A stretch of DNA of 64,000 nucleotides from Rhodopseudomonas sp. AAP120 (GTDB lineage: Bacteria > Pseudomonadota > Alphaproteobacteria > Rhizobiales > Xanthobacteraceae): the NCBI RefSeq assembly GCF_001295845.1, contig NZ_LJIC01000018.1:1-64000 (forward strand), in the 5' to 3' direction. Both the position numbers and the translations under genes were made by a program. Shown one piece after another: positions 25,437-33,082 of this stretch. The notes below the pieces were generated by a model. That model made no database searches and was not told the DNA's origin. It saw nothing but the letters and a program-made list of their open reading frames with translations. The first letter of the stretch is position 1. Each line of letters begins with the position of its first letter.

Positions 25437-26864
25437 TCATACCACCTTGCCCGGGTTCATAATGCCATGCGGATCGAGCAGCGACTTGATGGAGCGCATC
25501 AGCTCCATTGCCGTGGCGTCCTTCACGCCGGGAAGTTCGTCGCGCTTCATCACGCCGATGCCATGTTCGGCCGAGATCGAGCCGCCGTGGCGTAGCACGA
25601 TCGCGAAGACGACGCTGTTGACCTCGTGCCAGCGCGCGAGAAATTCCGCCTTGTCGGCACCAGGAGGCTGGCTGACGTTGTAGTGGATGTTGCCGTCGCC
25701 GAGATGACCGAACGGCACCGGCCGGGCGCCGGGGATCAGATCGATCACCGCGGCGTTCGCTTCTTCAATGAACTGCGGGACCGCCGCGACCGGCACCGAG
25801 ATGTCGTGTTTGATCGAGCCGCCTTCCGGCTTCTGCGCCGGCGAGATCTCCTCCCGCAGTTTCCAGAACGCCTCCTGTTGCTGCAGCGACGCGGCAAGGG
25901 CCGCATCGTCGACGATCCCGTCCTCAAAACCACGTTCGAGAATCGCCTCCAGCGCGCCGCGCGCATCGTCGCGCATCGACGACAGCTCCATCAGTACGTA
26001 CCAGGGATGGCGGCTTTCCAGCGGATCGCGATTGTGGGCGTGGCGTACCGAGAAATCGAGTGCGATTTCGGCAATCAGTTCGAAGCTGGTGAGATGGCCT
26101 GCGGCCTCTCGCTGAGCGATACCGAGAAGTTGCAGCGCGGCCTCGGGTGATTGCAGTCCGACGAACGCGGTCTCGACCGCGCGCGGCTTCGGAAACAGCT
26201 TCAGCGTCGCCGCGGTGATGATGCCGAGCGTGCCTTCGGCACCGATGAACAAGTCGCGCAGATCGTAGCCGGTGTTGTCCTTCTTCAGCTTCGACAGCAG
26301 GTTCAGCACCCGGCCGTCGGCGAGCACCACTTCGACGCCGAGCGCCATGTCGCGCGCCAGCCCGTAGGCCAGCGCGGCGGTGCCGCCGGCATTGGTCGCG
26401 AGGTTGCCGCCGATGGTGCAACTCCCCTGGGCGCCGAGCGACAGCGGGAACAGCCGGTCGACGCTCGCAGCCCGCTCCTGTGCGGTCTGCAGGATGACGC
26501 CGGCTTCGACCGTCATGGTGTTCGACGCCAGGTCGATCTCGCGCACCTTGTCCATCCGCTTCAGCGAAATCACGACCTCGCCATTGTGCGGTGTCTGCCC
26601 TCCAACAAGGCCGGTATTGCCACCTTGCGGCACGAGGGCAATGCGCTGCTCGTGAGCCAGCCTGCAGATTGCAGCAACTTCGTCGGTCGATGCGGGGCGC
26701 AGCACCAGCGGTGAGTGGCCGTGATACAAATTGCGCTCTTCGGTGACGTAGGCCTCGAGTTCGATCGGATCGGTCAACGCATGTTTGTCGCCGACGATCG
26801 CGGCGAAACGCGCGATCAGCTCGGGCGACAAGGAGACGGGCGTGGGCGGGCTGACGATGTTCAT
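25437..26864 (-). CDS. FAD-linked 2-hydroxyacid dehydrogenase (GlcD/D2HGDH family)
   Basis: A 475-residue flavoprotein of the VAO/PCMH type. The FAD fold shows 'ALVPQGGNTGLVGGQTP' and 'IGGNLATNAGG'; the C-terminal catalytic part shows 'FGHLGDGNIHYNV' and 'SAEHGIGVMKRDEL' with the metal/substrate histidines. Best matched to D-2-hydroxyglutarate or D-lactate dehydrogenases that pass electrons to quinone or cytochrome. Single gene; a palindromic repeat follows its upstream side at 26881-26969. Confidence 0.88.
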   Translation of the reverse strand: MNIVSPPTPVSLSPELIARFAAIVGDKHALTDPIELEAYVTEERNLYHGHSPLVLRPASTDEVAAICRLAHEQRIALVPQGGNTGLVGGQTPHNGEVVISLKRMDKVREIDLASNTMTVEAGVILQTAQERAASVDRLFPLSLGAQGSCTIGGNLATNAGGTAALAYGLARDMALGVEVVLADGRVLNLLSKLKKDNTGYDLRDLFIGAEGTLGIITAATLKLFPKPRAVETAFVGLQSPEAALQLLGIAQREAAGHLTSFELIAEIALDFSVRHAHNRDPLESRHPWYVLMELSSMRDDARGALEAILERGFEDGIVDDAALAASLQQQEAFWKLREEISPAQKPEGGSIKHDISVPVAAVPQFIEEANAAVIDLIPGARPVPFGHLGDGNIHYNVSQPPGADKAEFLARWHEVNSVVFAIVLRHGGSISAEHGIGVMKRDELPGVKDATAMELMRSIKSLLDPHGIMNPGKVV

Positions 26865-26880
26865 GGTGTTTCCTCTTCCC

Positions 26881-26969
26881 TGTCGTTGCGAGGAGGCGAG
26901 CGACGAAGCGATCAGGAGCTTGGGTCAGGAATCTCGAGATTGCTTCGCGACGGTCGCCGTAACGCGACG
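26881..26969. repeat. Degenerate REP-type palindromic repeat
   Basis: Arms 'gttgcgaggaggcgagcgac' and 'attgcttcgcgacggtcgc' are variant copies of the 'cattgcgag…gattgcttcg' extragenic repeat also found at 51814 and 60408 in this window. It lies between two minus-strand genes and holds no ORF. Confidence 0.55.
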
Positions 26970-26986
26970 GTTTGTTCGAATAGTAT

Positions 26987-27970
26987 TCATGCGCGCGGCG
27001 CCGCGGCGCGGCGCAGGCGGTCGTTGATCGCTTCGCCGAGACCGTGCGGCGGGATCGGCATCACCGCGATCGCGCCCGCGCCCACTGCATCGAGTTCGCG
27101 GAGCGCGCCGAACAGATGGGTCGCTGCCTCAGCGAGATCGCCGCGAAGCGACAGGTTGCGCACTGCGACGGCCGCCTCCGCACCCGGCGGCAGGGCAGAT
27201 CCGAAGGCCAGCAGTGCTTCTCCGGCTACGACGTGCGTCGCGCCGAGACGGACGCGAGCACGCGGCGCGTAGTGCGACGCCAGCATCCCTGGCGCGACCG
27301 GTGCATTGCCTGCATCGGCAACAGCCGTTGGTGCGATCAGAGCGCGCCCCAGCATTTGCTCGATCGAGTCGCGTGGCACGCCGCCCGGCCGCAGCAGCAC
27401 CGGCGAGCCGAGACAGCCGACGATCGTGGATTCGACACCGACCATCACGGGACCGCCGTCGACGATGGCGTCGATGCGGCCATCGAGGTCGGCCGCGACA
27501 TGCGCCGCCGTGGTCGGCGACACATGGCCGGAGCGGTTGGCGGACGGCGCGACCACGGGCCCGCCGAACGCGCGCAGGAGCGATTGGGCGACGGGGTGGG
27601 CCGGCACGCGCAGCGCCACGCTGTCGAGCCCCGCGGTGGCGAGTTCGCACACCGGACAATCCGCGGCCTTCGGCAACACCAGAGTCAGAGGACCCGGCCA
27701 GAACGCGCCGGCCAATCGGAGGGACACGTCGTCGAAACGGGCAATCTTGCGGGCCGCAGCGAGATCGGCGACGTGCGCGATCAGCGGGTTGAACGATGGC
27801 CGTGCCTTGGCGGCGTAGAGCCGGGCCACGGCGTCAGCATTGGCTGCATCCGCGCCCAGCCCATACACGGTCTCGGTCGGGAACGCGACCAGGCCGCCGC
27901 GGCGCAACGTCTGCGCGGCAGTCTCCGCGTCCTGAGCGGTCAGCCTGGCGGTGGTCGGGTCGAGCATCAT
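26987..27970 (-). CDS. L-threonylcarbamoyladenylate synthase (Sua5 type)
   Basis: Makes threonylcarbamoyl-AMP from threonine, bicarbonate and ATP for the t6A37 modification of ANN-decoding tRNAs. The YrdC domain (about 1-205) has 'FPTETVYGLGADA', 'KARPSFNPLIAHV' and 'APSANRSGHVSPTTA'; the linker 'APGMLASHYAPRARV' and a C-terminal Sua5 domain follow, so this is the long, two-domain form (327 aa). The start at 27970 is chosen because the upstream in-frame residues are basic and unlike the family. Confidence 0.93.
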   Translation of the reverse strand: MMLDPTTARLTAQDAETAAQTLRRGGLVAFPTETVYGLGADAANADAVARLYAAKARPSFNPLIAHVADLAAARKIARFDDVSLRLAGAFWPGPLTLVLPKAADCPVCELATAGLDSVALRVPAHPVAQSLLRAFGGPVVAPSANRSGHVSPTTAAHVAADLDGRIDAIVDGGPVMVGVESTIVGCLGSPVLLRPGGVPRDSIEQMLGRALIAPTAVADAGNAPVAPGMLASHYAPRARVRLGATHVVAGEALLAFGSALPPGAEAAVAVRNLSLRGDLAEAATHLFGALRELDAVGAGAIAVMPIPPHGLGEAINDRLRRAAAPRA

Positions 27971-28185
27971 GCCCGGTTCATATCTCAATTCGTGCAGATG
28001 CGAAGTAGCAAAGTCGACGCGCTGCGCTGCATCACACGCGGGGGCGGTCGCGATCGAGTTGTACCGGGAGTGTTCGCGCACCCGAAGAATTCCCGTCGGA
28101 AGAGGCGAGAACAGCGCTGCGCGACGGGCTTGCAACGCATTCCAATATAGAGTGAGGATAGTCTGTTCACACAGGCGCTCACCCG

Positions 28186-29088
28186 ATGCAACTCAACCCG
28201 CTGCTTCATGCCGAACGCGTCACCGGCCGCAGGCAATCCGCTCTGATCGATCTTTGGTCGACGACCGGTTTTGCCGCTGCTGTGAGCGAAGTGACGGGTC
28301 CGCACCTCTATGAGTTCGGCGAACTGCCCGTCCCCACAGTCGCGATCACATTGTACGACGTCCGTCGTCACGTCCTGATCGAGAACGGCAAGGTCCGGCG
28401 CGATGCGCCGGTGCGGTCGGGGCGGTTTCGAATCGGCCAGCCCCGCCGGCGGGTGGTGGTGGACGCGGTGCCGGACACCCAATGGGGCAAGCTGTTACTG
28501 CTGTATCTCGGCGAGCCGCTGCTCAAGGAGGTCGGAACGTCGATCGGCTCCGCGGACGCGATCACGCTGCGCGATACGGCCTGGGACATCGAAGATCCGT
28601 TGCTCGAAGTCTCGGCGAAGCGTCTCGTCGAAGCCAGCGAAGGCGGTGACCGCCCGAACGCGCTGCTCGCCGAGCAACTGGCCTACACGCTCGCGCTGCA
28701 TCTGACGGATCGCTATTCGGGCTCGCGCGCCGCGGTGGCCGAACAGTCTGCGCCGCTGGACGCGCCGGTGCGCGACCGGATCGCCGAATTCGTGCGTGCC
28801 GATCCCGGCGCTCCGATTACTTTGGCTGCGATGGCCGCGGTCGCCGGCATGAGCCCGTCCAACTTCATCCGCAGCTTCAAGCGGTCGACGGGAATGACCC
28901 CGCATCGGTTCGTGGTGGAACAGCGCGTCGCCGCGGCGCGGCGGCTGCTCGAGACGTCCGACCTGCCGATCGTCGAAATCGCGCTGGGCGTCGGTTTCTC
29001 GTCGCAATCGCATTTCGGCGTCGCGTTCCGCCAGGTGACGGGCGAAAGTCCCGCGCGCTATCGCCGACTGCAGCGCGGCCACGAGTAA
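28186..29088 (+). CDS. AraC-family transcription regulator
   Basis: A 300-residue regulator: N-terminal effector domain (about 1-190, no recognised cupin motif) and a C-terminal pair of HTH motifs (about 200-295): 'ITLAAMAAVAGMSPSNFIRSFKRSTGMTPHRFV' and 'DLPIVEIALGVGFSSQSHFGVAFRQVTGESPARYR' (landmarks of helix-turn-helix 1 and 2). It lies 124 bp upstream of the MFS/amidohydrolase pair, with two near-identical 13-bp direct repeats in between, so it most likely controls that operon. Confidence 0.9.
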   Translation: MQLNPLLHAERVTGRRQSALIDLWSTTGFAAAVSEVTGPHLYEFGELPVPTVAITLYDVRRHVLIENGKVRRDAPVRSGRFRIGQPRRRVVVDAVPDTQWGKLLLLYLGEPLLKEVGTSIGSADAITLRDTAWDIEDPLLEVSAKRLVEASEGGDRPNALLAEQLAYTLALHLTDRYSGSRAAVAEQSAPLDAPVRDRIAEFVRADPGAPITLAAMAAVAGMSPSNFIRSFKRSTGMTPHRFVVEQRVAAARRLLETSDLPIVEIALGVGFSSQSHFGVAFRQVTGESPARYRRLQRGHE

Positions 29089-29141
29089 TTTTTCGACAGA
29101 AAGCTGCGGACTCGGCGGTCGCCTGGCGATTTTTCGGCAGA
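29088..29141. promoter_or_regulatory. Direct repeats, candidate AraC-type operator
   Basis: ATTTTTCGRCAGA occurs at 29088-29100 (A at the variable place) and 29129-29141 (G), 41 bp apart, both upstream of the MFS gene. Direct repeats are the usual target of AraC-type proteins. A weaker third copy may begin near 29162. Confidence 0.6.
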
Positions 29142-29212
29142 CGCATTCTCGCGATTGATAAATTTGTCGCACACGACGGTCGCCCGGTGAAGGCGAGCGA
29201 GGGAGGATACGT

Positions 29213-30499
29213 ATGACGACATCTTCGAGCACGGTCGCGCCGATCACGGACACCAGCCTGACCGGCTTCTACAAAGACATGACCGTCACCGAGAAGCGCA
29301 CCTTCTGGGCGTGTGCGACGGGCTGGGCGCTCGACGGCATGGATTTCATGATCTACCCGCTGGTGATCGGCACGATCATCGCGCTGTGGAAGGTCGATGC
29401 CGGCTCGGCCGGTCTCGCCGGCACGGTGACGCTGCTGGCATCGGCGGTCGGCGGATGGGCGGCAGGTTACCTGGCCGACCGGATCGGCCGCGTCCGCACG
29501 CTGCAGCTCACCATCATCTGGTTTTCGCTGTTCTCTCTGCTCTGCGCGTTCGCCCAGAATTTCGAGCAATTGCTGATCTTGCGCGCGCTGCTCGGCTTCG
29601 GTTTCGGCGGCGAATGGGCGGCCGGCGCGGTGCTGATCGGCGAGACGATCCGTCCGCAATATCGCGGCCGCGCGGTCGGTTCGGTGCAGTCAGGCTGGGC
29701 GGTCGGCTGGGGCATGGCGGTGCTGGCGCAGGCCGCGCTGTTCTCGCTGCTGCCGCCCGAACAGGCATGGCGCTGGATGTTCGCGATCGGCGCGCTGCCG
29801 GCGCTGCTGGTGCTGTACCTGCGCGCCTATGTGAAGGAGCCGGAAGTCGCCGTCGAAGCCCGCGCCAAGGTGACGGCGGCCGGCGGCGCTCGTTCGATCC
29901 TCGCGATTTTCCAGGGCCGCATTCTGAAAACCACCATCCTGGCGTCGCTGGTCGCCACCGGCTGTCAGGGCGGTTACTACGCGATCACCTTCTGGGTGCC
30001 GCGCTTCCTTACCACCGAACGCAAGCTGTCGATCGTCGGCTCCACCGGCTATCTGGCGACGCTGATCATCGGCTCGTTCGTCGGTTATCTGGTCGGCGCG
30101 TGGTTCGCCGATCGGTTCGGTCGCCGCAGCCTGTTCCTCACCTTCTCGCTCGGCGCGATGGTGGTGGTGCTGGCCTATACGCAGCTTCCGCTTTCGAACG
30201 AAATGCTGTGGGTACTCGGCTTTCCGCTCGGTTTCTTCGCCTCGGGTTACTTCTCGGGCATGGGCGCGTTTCTGACCGAGCTGTTTCCGACTAGCCTGCG
30301 CGGCTCGGGGCAGGGATTTTGCTATAATTTCGGCCGCGGCGTCGGCGCGTTGTTTCCCTTCCTGGTCGGCTATCTGTCGCAGGTCACCACGCTCGCCAAT
30401 GCGATCTGCCTGTTCGCGATGTTCGCCTACGTGCTGTTCTTCGCCGCCGCCTATGCGTTGCCGGAGACACGCGGCACGGTGCTGAATGCAGATGAGTAA
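29213..30499 (+). CDS. MFS transporter, aromatic-acid/sugar-acid symporter type
   Basis: A 428-residue permease with about twelve hydrophobic helices. The loop motifs after helices 2 and 8, 'LADRIGRVRTLQL' and 'FADRFGRRSLF', and the 'GFGFGGEWAAGAVLIGETIRPQYRG' region are typical of the AAHS/SHS families that import aromatic or carboxylic acids with protons. The next gene, an amidohydrolase, overlaps its end by 14 bp, which suggests uptake followed by hydrolysis of the same compound. Controlled probably by the AraC gene just upstream. Confidence 0.88.
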   Translation: MTTSSSTVAPITDTSLTGFYKDMTVTEKRTFWACATGWALDGMDFMIYPLVIGTIIALWKVDAGSAGLAGTVTLLASAVGGWAAGYLADRIGRVRTLQLTIIWFSLFSLLCAFAQNFEQLLILRALLGFGFGGEWAAGAVLIGETIRPQYRGRAVGSVQSGWAVGWGMAVLAQAALFSLLPPEQAWRWMFAIGALPALLVLYLRAYVKEPEVAVEARAKVTAAGGARSILAIFQGRILKTTILASLVATGCQGGYYAITFWVPRFLTTERKLSIVGSTGYLATLIIGSFVGYLVGAWFADRFGRRSLFLTFSLGAMVVVLAYTQLPLSNEMLWVLGFPLGFFASGYFSGMGAFLTELFPTSLRGSGQGFCYNFGRGVGALFPFLVGYLSQVTTLANAICLFAMFAYVLFFAAAYALPETRGTVLNADE

Positions 30500-31394
30500 G
30501 CCCGGCACTTCGACGAATCCGGCTCCGGCGTGTCCGGGGCCCGATCCGTCGCCGCGCCCGCCGACGCGCTTTGTCGTGCCGCCGGGCGCCGTCGACACCC
30601 ACGCGCATGTCATCGGGCTGCCGCCGGCCTATCCTTTCGTCGAGGGACGCAGCTACACGCCGCCGGCGGCGACCCCGGACGCCTATCTGGCGATGCTGGA
30701 CGCCACCGGCATGACCTACGGCGTGCTGGTGCAGGTCAGCGTGCACGGCACCGACAATCGCCTGATGCTGGAGACGCTGGGCGCTCATCGCGAGCGCCTC
30801 AAAGGCATCGCGGTGATCCCGCTCGGCCTGCCGGACAGCGAACTCGCGGCGCTCAAGGAGTTCGGCGTCGTCGGGCTGCGGCTCAACATCCTGTACGGCG
30901 GCGGCATCGGATTCGAGCGCGTCGGCGAATATGCCGCGCTCGCCAGGGAGCTGGGCTGGCATCTGCAGTTCCTGATCGACGCAAAAGACCTCGTGCCGCT
31001 GGCGCCGCCACTCGGGCGGCTGCCGGTGCCCTTCATCGTCGATCATTGGGGCCATTTCCCGGTGTCCCGCGGCATCGACGATCCGGGCTTCCAGGCGCTG
31101 GTGTCGCTGGTGCGTGACGGCGCCTGGGTCAAGCTGTCGGGTGCCTATCGCAACACGGTCGCGGGCTTTCCGTATGCGGACACGATCCCGTTCGCGCGCC
31201 TGCTGCACGAGACCGCGCCGGACCGCTGCGTCTGGGGCAGCGATTGGCCGCACGTCGCGACCTGGCAGCACATGATGAATGTCGGCGATCTGCTCGATCT
31301 GCTCGCCGATTGGGTGCCAGATGCGGCCGCCCGGGACCGCGTTCTGACTGAAAACGCGCACCGTCTCTATGGCTTCGCGCCTCGCCTGCGGTGA
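30486..31394 (+). CDS. Amidohydrolase family (LigI-like lactone/amide hydrolase)
   Basis: A 302-residue TIM-barrel hydrolase. It begins with the barrel strand 'GAVDTHAHVIGLP' (HxH), has 'IVDHWGHFP' in the middle and 'CVWGSDWPHVAT' with the catalytic Asp near the C-terminus. The layout is that of 2-pyrone-4,6-dicarboxylate hydrolase and related dicarboxylate lactonases. The gene starts inside the end of the MFS gene (14-bp overlap). The first 30 residues are a Pro-rich tail not usual in LigI. Substrate is inferred only as a plant-derived acid or lactone. Confidence 0.82.
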   Translation: MQMSKPGTSTNPAPACPGPDPSPRPPTRFVVPPGAVDTHAHVIGLPPAYPFVEGRSYTPPAATPDAYLAMLDATGMTYGVLVQVSVHGTDNRLMLETLGAHRERLKGIAVIPLGLPDSELAALKEFGVVGLRLNILYGGGIGFERVGEYAALARELGWHLQFLIDAKDLVPLAPPLGRLPVPFIVDHWGHFPVSRGIDDPGFQALVSLVRDGAWVKLSGAYRNTVAGFPYADTIPFARLLHETAPDRCVWGSDWPHVATWQHMMNVGDLLDLLADWVPDAAARDRVLTENAHRLYGFAPRLR

Positions 31395-31473
31395 GTGGGG
31401 CCCATCCAACCGCCGTCTCTGACCGGAGTGCGGCGGCTGGATAAAATCCTTCGCAATATCCACACTGGAACGC

Positions 31474-31502
31474 TTGCGAAGCCGGAAAGCGGACGCTATA
31501 AG
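31474..31502 (+). promoter_or_regulatory. Promoter of tRNA-Pro
   Basis: TTGCGA (31474-31479), 17-bp spacer, TATAAG (31497-31502): a good sigma-70 type pair. Transcription would start near 31509, just before the mature tRNA 5' end. Confidence 0.7.
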
Positions 31503-31515
31503 CCGGGCCTCTTGT

Positions 31516-31592
31516 CGGAGTGTGGCTCAGCCCGGTAGAGCACTGCGTTCGGGACGCAGGGGTCGCAGGTTCGAATCCTGCCACTCCGACCA
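31516..31592 (+). tRNA. tRNA-Pro (CGG)
   Basis: 77-nt cloverleaf. Acceptor stem CGGAGTG/CACTCCG pairs fully, the anticodon arm CTGCG-TTCGGGA-CGCAG carries anticodon CGG, the T arm has GGTTCGAATCC, and the CCA end is encoded. A promoter lies upstream and a hairpin with a T-run about 80 bp downstream. The accessory region begins right after it, so this tRNA may mark an insertion point, although no matching att copy or integrase is visible. Confidence 0.97.
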
Positions 31593-31669
31593 AGATTTCC
31601 ATCTCCCCAAATGGTTTGCGGGACGTCTGGCCGCTCGGGCGAGCGGCGGCGTTCTGGCGTCGTAAACAG

Positions 31670-31694
31670 GCCGAAGGCCTGCGGTTCGGCTTTT
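31670..31694 (+). terminator. Hairpin with T-run after tRNA-Pro
   Basis: GCCGAA / TTCGGC (6 bp, 9-nt loop) followed by TTTT; an alternative nested stem CAGGCC-GAA-GGCCTG overlaps it. Likely stop for the tRNA transcript. Confidence 0.55.
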
Positions 31695-31822
31695 CCGGAT
31701 CGATATGCGCGAGTCGTTCTGCAGCGCGCGGGCGGCCGACGAAAGCAAGGACCGGGCTCTCTGCCGATGAGCCGTTTCCGGTCCTGCAGCTCGCTCGGCT
31801 GTTCCTTCCGAGATCCCGGCGT

Positions 31823-32929
31823 TCACACCATGACGGCCCCGAGTCCGGTCCACTTATCCTTCGCCTGCAGATCATCGACGATCCGGGCCATGGTCGTTCC
31901 TATGTTGATCCAGGCGGTGTCTTTTCCTTGATAGTTGTACTTGCCGTACGACATGGTTGCCGCCTTGTGCAGCGCCAGAACGTGCCATTGGTCGTTGCAG
32001 ACCGGCGAGCCTGATGATCCCTCCGCCGTATCGGTGAAGTATCTGAGCTCGCCGTCATCGAGCGCTGCGGCAAGATTGTTGCGGATTGCAATCTGCTTTG
32101 GATGGCCGCCAGGATGCTGGATGATATTGACCGGCAGCCTTGCTCCGCTTGTCAGGTTGATCGGCTTCGCCCAGATCGGAAGCGGCCGCCTATCGACAGG
32201 GGGACGCTCGAGTTCGAGCAGCGCATAGTCGAGTTGCGCGTCGTCGGCGACGAGGGCCACAACACCGATCCGGTCACCATCGGTGCTCTCGTCGTCGTAG
32301 TCGAACTGCACGATCGTGCCACGCGCCTGAAGCTGCAGATCGTCCGGGCTCGCGGGCGCCTCGCCGTTCGTTCTCGCCAGAATCACATGGTGGTTCGTAA
32401 TCACGTATTTGGAGCCGATGAGCCACCCGGTGCCGAAATAGAGCACGGGATTGCCCGACGCCGGCAGCGATCTCGGCAGGCCATCTTCGACACGGGGCAC
32501 GCTCAGCCGTGCCACCGAGCGGCCGGTGCGAGCTGCGCCGGCGAGAAAGCCGAACGGCAAGAGATCGCTCTCGAACAGGATACGCTCGGGATGTTCGGCC
32601 GGTGGCGGCAACGGCCCGGACCCGAACTTCGCAACCTTCGCGACCTTGTCTGCACGTTCTCGAAAAAATTGCTGCTTGTCGGGTCGAAGGCTCGTGGCAT
32701 AGACCGCATTACGAAGCCAGCGCTCCAGCGGCAGCTCGCCGACGACCTGGTCGTCACTACTCATGGTTTGGAGATCCGACAGCAACTGGTCGCTCGGATT
32801 GCCCAGCGTCGGCAGGCTGGCGATGTACTCGATATTGACGCCGAACAGCAATTGATCGCGTTTGTTCTGCAGGCCGAGCTTTAGCCCCTGCTGATGGATG
32901 TCGTAGACGTCGTCGACAGTGAGCAGCAT
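31823..32929 (-). CDS. Trypsin-like serine protease with N-terminal adaptor-like domain
   Basis: Residues 1-95 form a helical domain ('RDQLLFGVNIEYIASLP', 'LLSDLQTMSSDD', 'LPLERWLRNAVYAT') that closely matches the N-terminus of the product of 35242-36897; it resembles the effector-associated (death-like) adaptor domains of bacterial conflict systems. Residues about 110-355 are a chymotrypsin-fold protease with a complete triad: His-181 ('ITNHHV'), Asp-234 ('LDYALLEL') and Ser-306 ('EGSSGSP'). No signal peptide, so it is probably cytosolic and kept inactive until triggered. Start 32929 has a GGGGGGAG ribosome site. Divergent from the protease-nuclease operon over a 153-bp shared promoter. Confidence 0.82.
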   Translation of the reverse strand: MLLTVDDVYDIHQQGLKLGLQNKRDQLLFGVNIEYIASLPTLGNPSDQLLSDLQTMSSDDQVVGELPLERWLRNAVYATSLRPDKQQFFRERADKVAKVAKFGSGPLPPPAEHPERILFESDLLPFGFLAGAARTGRSVARLSVPRVEDGLPRSLPASGNPVLYFGTGWLIGSKYVITNHHVILARTNGEAPASPDDLQLQARGTIVQFDYDDESTDGDRIGVVALVADDAQLDYALLELERPPVDRRPLPIWAKPINLTSGARLPVNIIQHPGGHPKQIAIRNNLAAALDDGELRYFTDTAEGSSGSPVCNDQWHVLALHKAATMSYGKYNYQGKDTAWINIGTTMARIVDDLQAKDKWTGLGAVMV

Positions 32930-32972
32930 CGCTCCCCCCGATCTGTAACGCTGCGGCAATTAGATACTGCAG

Positions 32973-32988
32973 ATGATGATGTCATCAT
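32973..32988. promoter_or_regulatory. Palindrome in the divergent protease promoter
   Basis: ATGATGA-TG-TCATCAT, perfect 7-bp arms with a 2-bp spacer, in the 153 bp between the two protease genes. A second, looser pair AAGCTA…TAGCTT lies near 33019-33044. Either could let one regulator act on both directions. Confidence 0.5.
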
Positions 32989-33082
32989 GCGTGCTCGACA
33001 AACAGTATTCAACTGATAAGCTACATGCCTGCGCTGATAGCTTCTAATTCGATCGCGACGTGGTTTGAGTCGGGAGAGCGCA

